Source of the DNA: Hungatella sp. UBA5385
GTDB lineage: Bacteria > Bacillota > Clostridia > Lachnospirales > Lachnospiraceae
Reading direction: 5' to 3'
Length of the DNA: 64,000 nt
Assembly: GCA_002409995.1 (NCBI GenBank)
Contig: DHOR01000040.1
Location: 359,338 to 423,337, forward strand
Of the stretch, positions 43,781 to 52,693 are shown in pieces (position 1 is the first letter of the stretch; each line of letters opens with the position of its first letter). Under the pieces are notes generated by a model. The model was not told the DNA's origin and did not search any database. It was given only the letters and a program-made list of their open reading frames with translations. A program made the position numbers and the translations under genes.

Positions 43781-45032
43781 GCTTTACAGCCTTTCCAAAG
43801 AGGAAATAGCCTATAACAAACATCACTGCCAGAACAATGATTCCGCTGTTACTCCTGCCTGTGATCTGGGCAAACATTCCCATAAAGGCTGTTCCCAGAA
43901 AAGAGGCGCCTTTTCCGCAGATATCGAAAATTCCGAAGAATTCTCCAGATTTCTCAGGCGGTATAATTCTGGCAAAATATGACCTGGACAGAGCCTGAAT
44001 AGCACCCTGAAACATTCCTACACAGACTGCCAGAATCCAGAATTCATACTGCTTATCAAGCTGAATGGCAAACAGCGCAATACACAGATAGGCAACAATA
44101 CAAAGTTTAATCAGCTTATGAGTCTGAAAATGTCTGGCTGCCCTTCCAAATAACAGGGCAAAGGGAAATGCCACTATCTGGGTCAAAAGAAGTGCCAGAA
44201 GCAGTCCCTGGGAATCCAGTCCAAGGGCGCTTCCATAGGCAGTTGCCATTTCTATAATGGTATAAACTCCATCAATATAGAAAAAGTAAGCCAGCATGAA
44301 AATAAGAATCCCCTTGTTGTTTTTCAAATCCCTGAAAGTACCGGACAGACGGGTCAGACTTCCCATTACAACATTCTTCTCTCCCTCTGCTTCCTCTGTA
44401 TAAAAACGTTGCTTATAATTTTTAAGCAGAGGAACTGTCATGAGGAACCACCAGCCTGCATTAATGAGAAATGCGATCAACATAGCTGTGATCATGGAAA
44501 TTCCGATTTTTTCATAAAACAGCACAAATACTAAGCTGATGATAAAAGGCACACAACTTCCAATATATCCCCATGCAAATCCATGGGAGGATACAGAATC
44601 CAGATGTTCCGGTGTTGTTACATCAGGAAGCATGGAATCATAAAAAACAAGACTTGCGTTATATCCCACTTTGGCAATGACAAATACTACAAGGAAAGCA
44701 AGCCAGTGCTTTGGAACAGCCAGCGCTGCACAGCCAGCTACTCCCACCAGCATGCTGACAGCAAATACCTTTTTCTTGAAATTCTTTTTATCTGCAATAG
44801 CTCCGCATACAGGACCAATGAATGCCACCAAAAGCGTGGCTATAGAAGCCGCATATCCCCAATAAGCAAGATAATCCACCTCAGAAATTCCCGAAAGACC
44901 TGCCAGATAGCTGAAATAAATGGGCAGAATAGTTGTTGTTAATAGAATAAATGCAGAATTTCCCACATCATAAAGTATCCAATCCAGCTCTGTTTTTGTT
45001 AATTTACCACTTGCTTTCTCATTATTTCCCAT
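43761..45032 (-). CDS. MFS transporter, UMF1/Atg22-like
   Basis: A 423-residue permease with about 12 membrane segments. The opening KTELDWILYDVGNSAFILL and the block QALSRSYFARIIPPEKSGEFFG are typical of the UMF1 family, whose eukaryotic relatives (Atg22) export amino acids from vacuoles. The bacterial substrate is unknown. It ends 20 bp inside the convergent LysR gene and is followed by no separate terminator; 13 bp upstream lies the radical SAM gene, so the two are cotranscribed in the order radical SAM, permease. Confidence 0.9.
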   Translation of the reverse strand: MGNNEKASGKLTKTELDWILYDVGNSAFILLTTTILPIYFSYLAGLSGISEVDYLAYWGYAASIATLLVAFIGPVCGAIADKKNFKKKVFAVSMLVGVAGCAALAVPKHWLAFLVVFVIAKVGYNASLVFYDSMLPDVTTPEHLDSVSSHGFAWGYIGSCVPFIISLVFVLFYEKIGISMITAMLIAFLINAGWWFLMTVPLLKNYKQRFYTEEAEGEKNVVMGSLTRLSGTFRDLKNNKGILIFMLAYFFYIDGVYTIIEMATAYGSALGLDSQGLLLALLLTQIVAFPFALLFGRAARHFQTHKLIKLCIVAYLCIALFAIQLDKQYEFWILAVCVGMFQGAIQALSRSYFARIIPPEKSGEFFGIFDICGKGASFLGTAFMGMFAQITGRSNSGIIVLAVMFVIGYFLFGKAVKLNQEKA

Positions 45033-45045
45033 ATTAGGCCCCCAT

Positions 45046-45939
45046 TTAGATATCGAACAGATTTAATTGAGTCACTTCATAATTCTTTTTATATCCATGT
45101 ATAATATCCTTCATCTGATACAGAATTCCATATTTTTCACACTCTGCAGCGAAAAACTTCCAGAGCTTTGCAGCCTTGGGACTTCTGCACTCATAGCTGT
45201 TACCATATCGTTTTATATATTCAGTTACTAAGTCTCTGTCTGGAAACAGCTCCCGCAGCTTTTCAAAATACCACTCTCTCTGATTGGCCCTCAATGTCAT
45301 GCCAAAAGCAGCATATATAAATTTAGCCCCTGTCTCATGAGCCCTTTTTACAATTGCTCTCACATTCTCCTCTGTATCCTCCAGAAATGGAAGCACAGGC
45401 ATTAACAGAATTCCTGTAAATAAACCTGCACTTGAACACCGTTCAATCATCTCAAATCTCTGAGAAGGCAAAGATACTCCCGGCTCAATCTTCTTAGCCA
45501 GCTGATCGTCTGTTGTAGTTACTGTCACTTTTAAAAGTACAGGGGAATGCTCTTTAATACTTGATAAAATGTCAATATCTCTTGCCATTAAATCGCTTTT
45601 CGTAGCAATGGCTGCTCCAAATCCAAATGCATCCACAAGCTCCAAAGCATGGCGGGTCAGCATCATCTCCTTTTCAAAAGGATTATAGGGATCACTCATA
45701 GAACCTGTTCCCACCACTCCGGAACGCACTTTTCTGCGGAGATCATCTCTGATAATCTGTAATGCGTTTTCTTTTGCCCTGACGGTATCAAATCTATCTA
45801 TGCGGTAACATTCTGAACGGCTGTCACAATAGATGCAGCCATGACAGCAGCCTTTATAAATATTCATGTTATAGTCAATTCCAAACCATTGCCCGCTTTT
45901 TGTTTTGGTTACAATGGTTTTCGCAGGGATATACTCCAT
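45046..45939 (-). CDS. Radical SAM protein of the spore photoproduct lyase-like (SPL/Rv2578c) family
   Basis: A 297-residue radical SAM enzyme. The cluster cysteines are in the CxxxCxxC motif of YKGCCHGCIYCDSR near residue 33. GSMSDPYNPFEKEMMLTRHALEL, IATKSDLMARDIDIL and VTVTTTDDQLAKKIEPG follow, as in the SPL-like family. These proteins are relatives of spore photoproduct lyase but are widespread in non-sporing bacteria too, so DNA repair should not be assumed. A GGGGG site stands before the ATG. The gene is cotranscribed with the MFS permease. Confidence 0.9.
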   Translation of the reverse strand: MEYIPAKTIVTKTKSGQWFGIDYNMNIYKGCCHGCIYCDSRSECYRIDRFDTVRAKENALQIIRDDLRRKVRSGVVGTGSMSDPYNPFEKEMMLTRHALELVDAFGFGAAIATKSDLMARDIDILSSIKEHSPVLLKVTVTTTDDQLAKKIEPGVSLPSQRFEMIERCSSAGLFTGILLMPVLPFLEDTEENVRAIVKRAHETGAKFIYAAFGMTLRANQREWYFEKLRELFPDRDLVTEYIKRYGNSYECRSPKAAKLWKFFAAECEKYGILYQMKDIIHGYKKNYEVTQLNLFDI

Positions 45940-46146
45940 CTGCTGTCCCCCTTTTTCTCCTGTCAGTTAATTTTATTCATCATACTATAAATCAGTTATC
46001 AAGTCCAGAGTTCTATTGTGTTTCTATTAACTAATAAGTAAAGAGATTGTTAAAGAAATCACTGGTTTATGGGAGTTTCCAGGAGTATAATAAATATGAT
46101 AGTATTAATAACAGATTTTTATGGCTGTGAAAAGGAGGAACTGATA

Positions 46147-47040
46147 ATGGGAGTACTTAGTAAAGATGAATATGATAAACAGTGGGAAATTCCATTTCAT
46201 ATGACACAGCACAAAGAGATTGAACAGTATCTGGAAGAGAAGGCATTGGAAGGATATATGATTGAAGGTTTTACACCCCTTTTTCGATATGGGTATTTCA
46301 GCTATCTTACCTCTGGCGCTTATCACTTTTATATTGATGCGTATCCTGTAAATATCACGGAGAAGCTGTTAAAATCCAGTGGTTTTAATGATTATCTGGA
46401 TCAATGCCGTGAAAAGGGCTGGACACCGAAAACCTATTATAAAAATCTGGTTATCTTTTATTCCGATGCCCCAGAACGCCCGGAGGAACTGCAGACAGAT
46501 TATGCTTTTACCAGAAAACAGATTTATGATATTACTATTAAAAATCTAAACAGACAGATGGCACTGTTAACTTTGGTGAATTTTGCATTTATATGGTTGG
46601 AATTATATTTTTTATATTTACCTGATACCAAAGTAAGAATTGCATATTATGTCCAATTAACTGTGTTTTTTATTGTTTTTGAAGCTCTGTACTTTACCAG
46701 AGTATATCATTATTTTGCTACTAAAAAAGCATTAAAAGAAGGTACTGCAGTTCCAAAGGGATACCTGCCTTCTTCTAATATGGCTCTATACACAGCTATG
46801 CTGCTGACATTTTTTATTTCTATGATTGCTTATTTTTTCACAAATGGTTCCGTTATTTTCACCATAGTAACTACCCTTCTTTTGATAAGCTTAATTTCTG
46901 TATTTCTAATTATGTACAAAAGAAAACTTCTGCCCAACTATAAACTGCCTTTCTACAAAGGGACCGGAGGTATTGCCATTGCCATTGTTCTGCTGTATAT
47001 GACTGCATTTTATTTCATATTATGGCTTTTCGAAAGGTAG
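46147..47040 (+). CDS. DUF2812-domain membrane protein
   Basis: A 297-residue protein. Residues about 10-125 form a soluble DUF2812 domain (HKEIEQYLEEKALEGYMIEGF, YHFYIDAYPV) and residues about 145-295 hold four or five membrane helices. DUF2812 genes often follow a PadR-type regulator and may act as its partner; no such regulator is seen here. The frame is open 26 codons further upstream, but AAGGAGG lies nine bases before the ATG at 46147. Function is unknown. Confidence 0.85.
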   Translation: MGVLSKDEYDKQWEIPFHMTQHKEIEQYLEEKALEGYMIEGFTPLFRYGYFSYLTSGAYHFYIDAYPVNITEKLLKSSGFNDYLDQCREKGWTPKTYYKNLVIFYSDAPERPEELQTDYAFTRKQIYDITIKNLNRQMALLTLVNFAFIWLELYFLYLPDTKVRIAYYVQLTVFFIVFEALYFTRVYHYFATKKALKEGTAVPKGYLPSSNMALYTAMLLTFFISMIAYFFTNGSVIFTIVTTLLLISLISVFLIMYKRKLLPNYKLPFYKGTGGIAIAIVLLYMTAFYFILWLFER

Positions 47041-47051
47041 CAGCTGCGCCC

Positions 47052-47080
47052 TTGATATTTTTTCTCTGCCATGATAATAT
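47052..47080 (+). promoter_or_regulatory. Promoter of the BrkB-family gene
   Basis: Plus strand: -35 TTGATA (47052-47057), 17-bp spacer, -10 TAATAT (47075-47080), 32 bp before the ATG. Confidence 0.55.
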
Positions 47081-47111
47081 GCTAATAATAAAATTAAAGT
47101 AAGGGGATATT

Positions 47112-47951
47112 ATGATAGGGTTTTTATTGCGCTGCAAACAGATCTATGATAAATACACCAAAGACGAAATGACCGTATATGCAGCACAGGCCTCTTTTTT
47201 CACCATTATTGCTGCCTTTCCGTTTATTATGTTATTAATGGCGATGATACAGTTCATCCCTTCCGTTACCAAATCCACCATGCTGCAGGTAATCACCACT
47301 CTGATCCCCAGCACTCTGGAGATCAACAGCATTATCGTAACGGTGATTGACGATCTCTACACCAATTCCCCGGCTACCGTTCTCTCTGTATCAGCCATAG
47401 CTGCTATCTGGTCTGCTTCCAGAGGGATGCTCAGCATCGAGAGGGGATTAAACCGTGTGTTTGGCAGGGAGAAAAAACGTAACTATGTGATCACGCGCCT
47501 GATCTGCTCCGGGTATACCATTGTGTTTATGGCAATCTGCTTACTGACCCTTGTACTACTGGTTCTTGGAAGCTCCATACAGGCATTTATGCGGAACCAC
47601 TTTCCGCTTATTGCAGAAATTACACATTATGTAGTAACCTTCCGCACAATCCTTGTACTGGTTCTCACTGTATGTTTTGCTATACTCTATACTTATGTAC
47701 CTGAGAAAAGGCAGAAGTTCCGTGACCAGCTTCCCGGAGCCGTGTTCTCCACCTTAGGCTGGATTGTTTTCTCTTTTGCATTTTCTATTTATTTTAACAA
47801 CTTCAGCAATTTCTCTGTTATGTATGGGAGCTTGACAGCTATTGTACTTCTTATGCTGTGGTTATATGCCTGTATCTGTATTCTGTTTCTGGGGGCTGAG
47901 ATCAATTTCTTTTTCTCCGGTGCATGGAAGAAAGATAAATCGGTTTATTAA
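47112..47951 (+). CDS. YihY/BrkB family membrane protein
   Basis: A 279-residue inner-membrane protein with about six helices. The family opening YAAQASFFTIIAAFPFIMLLM and the loop VSAIAAIWSASRGMLSIERGLNRVF are clear, and the last helices carry SLTAIVLLMLWLYACICILFLGAEINF. Members were once called RNase BN, wrongly; their role is unsettled, with some evidence for metabolite or lipid transport. GGGGAT precedes the ATG. Confidence 0.93.
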   Translation: MIGFLLRCKQIYDKYTKDEMTVYAAQASFFTIIAAFPFIMLLMAMIQFIPSVTKSTMLQVITTLIPSTLEINSIIVTVIDDLYTNSPATVLSVSAIAAIWSASRGMLSIERGLNRVFGREKKRNYVITRLICSGYTIVFMAICLLTLVLLVLGSSIQAFMRNHFPLIAEITHYVVTFRTILVLVLTVCFAILYTYVPEKRQKFRDQLPGAVFSTLGWIVFSFAFSIYFNNFSNFSVMYGSLTAIVLLMLWLYACICILFLGAEINFFFSGAWKKDKSVY

Positions 47952-47973
47952 CAGATTAAGAAAAATATTTTAA

Positions 47974-48012
47974 AAAAGGAATTGACTAACTAATTATCAG
48001 TCAATTCCTTTT
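47974..48012. terminator. Bidirectional terminator between the BrkB-family gene and cysK
   Basis: AAAAGGAATTGACT pairs exactly with AGTCAATTCCTTTT (14 bp) around an 11-nt loop. It lies between two convergent genes. Confidence 0.92.
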
Positions 48013-48031
48013 CCTATCTTATCTTCATCAA

Positions 48032-48961
48032 TTACTGAAACAACGGTGTTGACAAATACCTATCACCTGTATCAGGCAGAAGCACTACAATCTTCTTACC
48101 TGCATTCTCAGGTCTCTTAGCCAGCTGAGCTGCTGCATATAAAGCTGCGCCTGAAGAGATGCCAACTAAAATGCCCTCTGTTGTTGCAACTTCTTTGCCA
48201 GCTGTATAAGCGTCCTCATTCTGCACCTGAATAATCTCATCATAAATCTCTGTATTAAGAATAGTTGGAACAAAACCTGCGCCAATTCCCTGTAAACCAT
48301 GAGATCCTGGAGCACCTCCGGATAATACAGGAGAAGCGGCTGGCTCTACTGCCACAATTTTAACAGAAGGCTTCTGGCTCTTTAAATACTCACCTACACC
48401 TGTAATTGTTCCGCCAGTCCCTACACCTGCCACAAAAATATCCACCAACCCATCTGTATCTTTCCATATCTCTGGACCTGTAGTCTCTCTGTGTGCTGTC
48501 ACATTGGCCGGATTATCAAACTGACCCAGAATCACTGCTCCGGGAGTCTCCTGTTTTAATTCTTCTGCTTTTGCAATGGCACCTTTCATTCCCTTGGCGC
48601 CTTCTGTCAGTACGATTTCCGCTCCATAAGCCTTTAATAAATTTCTGCGCTCAACACTCATCGTCTCAGGCATTGTTAAAATGGCCTTATAACCTCTCAT
48701 TGCTGCAATACTTGCAATTCCGATTCCTGTATTGCCTGAGGTAGGTTCAATAAGAGTTGCTCCAGGTTTCAGTACACCTGATTTTTCTGCATCGAGGATC
48801 ATGTATAAAGCTGCACGGTCCTTTACACTTCCTGCCGGGTTTAAGTATTCCAGCTTTGCGATTACAGATGCCCCCAGATCATGCTTTTTCTCATAATTGC
48901 ACAACTGTACCAGGGGGGTGCTTCCAATTAGTTCTACTGCGCTCTTTCTGATATTTGCCAT
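48032..48961 (-). CDS. cysK: Cysteine synthase A (O-acetylserine sulfhydrylase)
   Basis: Makes cysteine from O-acetylserine and sulfide with pyridoxal phosphate. The 309 residues contain the PLP lysine in PAGSVKDRAALYM, the substrate loop IEPTSGNTGIGIA, the phosphate loop VAGVGTGGTITGVGEYL and GISSGAALYAA. Length fits CysK. No cysE is adjacent. It starts 49 bp after the M32 carboxypeptidase gene ends and could share its transcript. Confidence 0.97.
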   Translation of the reverse strand: MANIRKSAVELIGSTPLVQLCNYEKKHDLGASVIAKLEYLNPAGSVKDRAALYMILDAEKSGVLKPGATLIEPTSGNTGIGIASIAAMRGYKAILTMPETMSVERRNLLKAYGAEIVLTEGAKGMKGAIAKAEELKQETPGAVILGQFDNPANVTAHRETTGPEIWKDTDGLVDIFVAGVGTGGTITGVGEYLKSQKPSVKIVAVEPAASPVLSGGAPGSHGLQGIGAGFVPTILNTEIYDEIIQVQNEDAYTAGKEVATTEGILVGISSGAALYAAAQLAKRPENAGKKIVVLLPDTGDRYLSTPLFQ

Positions 48962-49010
48962 AATCTTCCCCTTTTCTAATTTAATACTGATTTTATATGA
49001 ATTCTAAATA

Positions 49011-50504
49011 TTATAACTGATATAAGGCGCTGTACTTCTCTTTTAGATACTGAATATAGTATTTGGGTGTAAAATCTTCTCCTGTTGTATCCTTTAGAAT
49101 CTGACGGCTGGTTTTAAGCTTTCCATAGCTGTGTATATGCTCTCTTAAATACTCACGGATCACATCAACCTTACCATCTCTTAACAGACCTTCAAAATCC
49201 ATCTCTTTTTTCATATGGTAATAAAGCTGTGCACCAAATGCACTGCCTAAAGCATAGGAAGGGAAGTATCCAAAAGAACCCTGGGACCAGTGAATATCCT
49301 GAAGTACACCGTTGGCAGGACCATCCGGACAAATTCCTAAATATTCCTCATATTTGTCTTCCCAAATCTTAGGCAAATCCTTCAAATCTATATTCTCTTC
49401 CACAATCATTTTTTCAATTTCATAACGAATCAATATATGAAGACTGTAACTCAGCTCATCAGCCTCTATACGGATGAGCCCCGGCTCTACCTTATTGATG
49501 GCATCTACAAACTGTTCTCTGGTAACATCCTTTAACTGTTCAGGGAAAAATGAAACCAGTTTTTCATATAATGGCTCCCAGAATGCAGGGCTTCTGCCAA
49601 TAATATTTTCAAAGAAACGGGACTGTGATTCATGCATGCCCATAGAAGCTCCCTGACCAACCAGAGTCTGGGTAATTTCATCAGAAATCCCCTGTTCGTA
49701 GAGACCGTGACCAGCCTCATGTATTACAGAAAACAGAGAACTGTCCACACGGTCACTGTAATGGGTGGTAATTCTCACATCATGATTATGAAGGTTGGTT
49801 GTAAATGGATGTGCACTGACTGCAAGAACTCCCTTATTAAAATCAAAGCCAATATATTCTGCCAGAAATACCGCCAGTTCTCTCTGCTTTTCCTCGGAAT
49901 AATCGCCTTTTAAAAATCCATTTTCAATGGTTCTTCCATGATCCTTAATCTCTTTTAATAATGGAACAATCTCCTCCTTCAGTTCTCCAAAGAACTGATC
50001 AAGAAGCTCCATGTTGAAATCCTTTTCATAGGTATCCAGCATTATATCGTAGAGTTTACGTCCCTCTTTGGAGCGGTAAGAGGCAAATTTCTTCTGATAA
50101 TCCACAACCTTCTCAAGAGTAGGGATAAAAGCATCAAAGTCTCCGTCTTCTTTTGCTTTGGACCAGATTCTGGTGGATTCAGATACAAGCTGGGCATTAT
50201 CTCTGTATTCTTTGGAGGGGATGCAGACAAGCTCTTCTCTCACCTCTTTAGCCTCAGCAGTAATTGCCTTTTCTATCTCTGTCAGGGAATCATCAGCTTC
50301 GCAGTTTTTAATTGCTTTCTCCATGTCTTCCCCTGTCATAACCCTGTAATATTCCTCTGACAATGCGCCGATTACATTGGCAGTATAAGAGCCTGCATCC
50401 GGAGGAGCAAGAGTCTCATTATCCCATTCCAGCAGAATGAGGGAAGTCTGCAGTGCCATAGTTTTTTCCAGTAATGATGATAACGCTTCATAAGATTTAC
50501 TCAT
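49011..50504 (-). CDS. M32 family (thermostable) metallocarboxypeptidase
   Basis: A 497-residue zinc carboxypeptidase that removes C-terminal amino acids. The zinc site is HEAGH in SVIHEAGHGLYEQGI, and downstream come GMHESQSRFFENIIGRS and IRIEADELSYSLHILIRYE, all specific to M32. The reading frame is open 19 codons further upstream, but GGAGG stands six bases before the ATG at 50504. It has no export signal and should act on cytoplasmic peptides. Confidence 0.95.
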   Translation of the reverse strand: MSKSYEALSSLLEKTMALQTSLILLEWDNETLAPPDAGSYTANVIGALSEEYYRVMTGEDMEKAIKNCEADDSLTEIEKAITAEAKEVREELVCIPSKEYRDNAQLVSESTRIWSKAKEDGDFDAFIPTLEKVVDYQKKFASYRSKEGRKLYDIMLDTYEKDFNMELLDQFFGELKEEIVPLLKEIKDHGRTIENGFLKGDYSEEKQRELAVFLAEYIGFDFNKGVLAVSAHPFTTNLHNHDVRITTHYSDRVDSSLFSVIHEAGHGLYEQGISDEITQTLVGQGASMGMHESQSRFFENIIGRSPAFWEPLYEKLVSFFPEQLKDVTREQFVDAINKVEPGLIRIEADELSYSLHILIRYEIEKMIVEENIDLKDLPKIWEDKYEEYLGICPDGPANGVLQDIHWSQGSFGYFPSYALGSAFGAQLYYHMKKEMDFEGLLRDGKVDVIREYLREHIHSYGKLKTSRQILKDTTGEDFTPKYYIQYLKEKYSALYQL

Positions 50505-50648
50505 ATATAACCTCCATTTATTTGCAAAAAATTTAAAATATATACTTTTCTGACAAAGCATAATTTACCCGGTAAATATGCATAAAGTCAGAGACACCCA
50601 GTAAAGTAGTGTCTCCATGCTTTTCATATTCATTCAACAATCGTTTTA

Positions 50649-51725
50649 TTATCTGCCTGGGGAAAACACAGAGCTTTCCTTAATATCCAGACGTTTTAAC
50701 CACTGTTTCACATTTTTTTCTTTATATGACCCGGAAGAAAAGTCTTCCAGTATGTAATCCATAGGAATATCCCTTTTAATGGTTGCCAGAGTCTTGGATA
50801 GTCTGGCTGCTGCCTCTCCGCACAACTCGTCTTCGCTTGTTTTTGTCATAGCCTTATAAGGAGAGCGGCTGATGAGAAGTTCCTTTTTCCAAAAATCCTG
50901 AAGCTCCTTTAGAGAGGTTTTATCATTTTCCGCTTCATGAATGGCTTCATAGATTCCTTCTACAGTCCCATATTCTCCAAGTAACAGAGGTGCTGCACTG
51001 CTGACACCCTTGACTCCCGGAATATTATCGGAAGGGTCTCCCTGAATTCCCTTTAGATCAATGATCTGATGAGGCCATACACCTTCTTCAGCATATACGT
51101 GATCTGCAGTAAACTCAAATACCTTTTCAGGCAAATTAAAGTCTTTTTTCGTCAATCCATAGGCAGAGTAATATTTCTCATATAATTCATCTGCCTTATC
51201 CTGTTTTGCCTGCACCATCCAGGCTCTTACATTATATTCATCATCAACTAACTGCAGGTAGTCATGATCCTTGGTCATCACCACCATAGAAGCCTCTGCT
51301 TTAAAACGATCCACAAGACTTCCTGCATAATCGTCGGCCTCGTACTGATCATTATAGAGCACCATAAACCCACATTCTTCCAGAAGCTTCTCCATCAGTA
51401 TAAACTGGTCCTTTAACGGTTCCGGAGTTTTAGACCTGGTTCCCTTATAATCAGCATATAGTTCCCTGCGGAAGGTGTCCCTTGTCTTATCAAAAACAAA
51501 TGCAATGTAGTCCGGTTTCTGTCGTTTCATAAGGGAAACTACCATCTTAATCATTCCAAATACTGCATTGGTATAGGTTCCGTCCTCTGCATGAAGAATC
51601 TTATGATAATGCTTTTCCTTCTCTTCATCTGTCTTTGCAAACATAATCTCTCTTGGTAAAACGGCATAATAACAGGTTGACAGCATAGAGGAACCGTCAA
51701 CAATTATAAATTTTTTATCAGTCAT
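50649..51725 (-). CDS. 5'-3' exonuclease (PolI N-terminal-like, PIN/FEN fold)
   Basis: A 358-residue stand-alone relative of the 5'-nuclease domain of DNA polymerase I. KFIIVDGSSMLSTCYYAV carries the first metal Asp, YIAFVFDKTRDTFRRELYADYKGTR the arch region, YEADDYAGSL the central acidic cluster, and IDLKGIQGDPSDNIPGVKGV the helix-3-turn-helix DNA grip. It probably helps with flap or primer removal. A TTG four codons upstream is open, but GGAG is six bases before the ATG at 51725. Confidence 0.92.
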   Translation of the reverse strand: MTDKKFIIVDGSSMLSTCYYAVLPREIMFAKTDEEKEKHYHKILHAEDGTYTNAVFGMIKMVVSLMKRQKPDYIAFVFDKTRDTFRRELYADYKGTRSKTPEPLKDQFILMEKLLEECGFMVLYNDQYEADDYAGSLVDRFKAEASMVVMTKDHDYLQLVDDEYNVRAWMVQAKQDKADELYEKYYSAYGLTKKDFNLPEKVFEFTADHVYAEEGVWPHQIIDLKGIQGDPSDNIPGVKGVSSAAPLLLGEYGTVEGIYEAIHEAENDKTSLKELQDFWKKELLISRSPYKAMTKTSEDELCGEAAARLSKTLATIKRDIPMDYILEDFSSGSYKEKNVKQWLKRLDIKESSVFSPGR

Positions 51726-51759
51726 GTACTTCTCCAATCAATTCAGTGACAAATTAAGT

Positions 51760-51993
51760 TCAGCAGAAATATTGATGTAAATCCGCTTCATTCTTTGCGC
51801 CGCTGCGCTTCATAATCTCTTTTCTCTGTTGTCCGGATAAACCCTTCCACAGCTTCTGAACACGTGGATCTGAAAATCCCACATATTCCACTCCGTTCCT
51901 CTCACATTCATAGGATGACATGTAATGATTGAGGGCGCTCCATTCCACGTAAAACTCGTTGATTCCTCTGCTGACTGCAGCTCCTTTTGCCAT
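51760..51993 (-). CDS. Small protein of unknown function
   Basis: A 77-residue protein, MAKGAAVSRGINEFYVEWSA at the start and ending in Cys, with the charged C-terminal half LWKGLSGQQRKEIMKRSGA. It has no signal or membrane segment. A strong GGGGAGG lies eight bases before the ATG at 51993, and it sits 34 bp from the exonuclease gene, so it is probably translated and cotranscribed. I recognise no family. Confidence 0.7.
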   Translation of the reverse strand: MAKGAAVSRGINEFYVEWSALNHYMSSYECERNGVEYVGFSDPRVQKLWKGLSGQQRKEIMKRSGAKNEADLHQYFC

Positions 51994-52069
51994 ATGCACT
52001 TCCTCCCCGATGGCTAGATTTTAAAAGAAAATGAGACTGGTTTATAACCCGCCTCACTTAAGTTCAGGC

Positions 52070-52522
52070 TCAGAAATATTTTTTATTGCCCCATAAATTG
52101 CTCTTCTTCAAATCCAGATATTCATTATATGCTTTCTCTAATATCTGCTTTTCATTGGAAAACTTCAGAAGATGATATGCCTCATGGAACTTATAATATC
52201 CTGAATCTACAAAATATTCTTCTCGTTGTGGTTTACTGTAATAACTGTCAGCCATCATCAGATACCAGTGTACATCCTTCTCCACCATATCCTGAGGTGT
52301 GCTGAACGAATACTGGCTTTTACCAATATATTTTATTATAGAGGCACTGACTCCGGTTTCCTCTTTCACTTCACGAAGAGCGGTCTCTTTGTACTCTTCT
52401 CCTGCTTCTACAGTTCCCTTTGGCAAAACCCAACCTTCATATTTATTTTTATAATTTTTATATAAAACCAGAATTTTACCGCGAAATATAACCACACCGC
52501 CACAGCTAGTTGCTTCTATCAT
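52070..52522 (-). CDS. Nudix hydrolase
   Basis: A 150-residue pyrophosphohydrolase. The Nudix box is complete: GTVEAGEEYKETALREVKEE followed by TGV, with all Glu residues that bind Mg. The opening TSCGGVVIFRGKILVLYKNYK and LPKGTVE recall Ap4A hydrolase-like members, but the substrate is not decided by sequence. GGAGGG lies seven bases before the ATG. An inverted repeat lies directly upstream. Confidence 0.93.
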   Translation of the reverse strand: MIEATSCGGVVIFRGKILVLYKNYKNKYEGWVLPKGTVEAGEEYKETALREVKEETGVSASIIKYIGKSQYSFSTPQDMVEKDVHWYLMMADSYYSKPQREEYFVDSGYYKFHEAYHLLKFSNEKQILEKAYNEYLDLKKSNLWGNKKYF

Positions 52523-52543
52523 TGCAATCCCTCCAGACTGAAC

Positions 52544-52568
52544 CGTTAATTATATAACAAAATTAACG
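52544..52568. promoter_or_regulatory. Inverted repeat over the -10 region of the Nudix gene
   Basis: CGTTAATT (52544-52551) and AATTAACG (52561-52568) are a perfect 8-bp inverted repeat with a 9-bp spacer. The minus strand of the spacer and arm holds TATAAT, so a bound repressor would cover the -10 element. The -35 is poor. Confidence 0.5.
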
Positions 52569-52693
52569 ATTAGGTGTGTCTCATAGACTGGGTATAGTAT
52601 ACCTCTTTTTTGGCATATATGCAAGTCTGGAATCTTTTTTCCAATGGCCTGTTTCGTTATAAAGCCGTTGTAAAATTCTGTAATTCCCTTACT

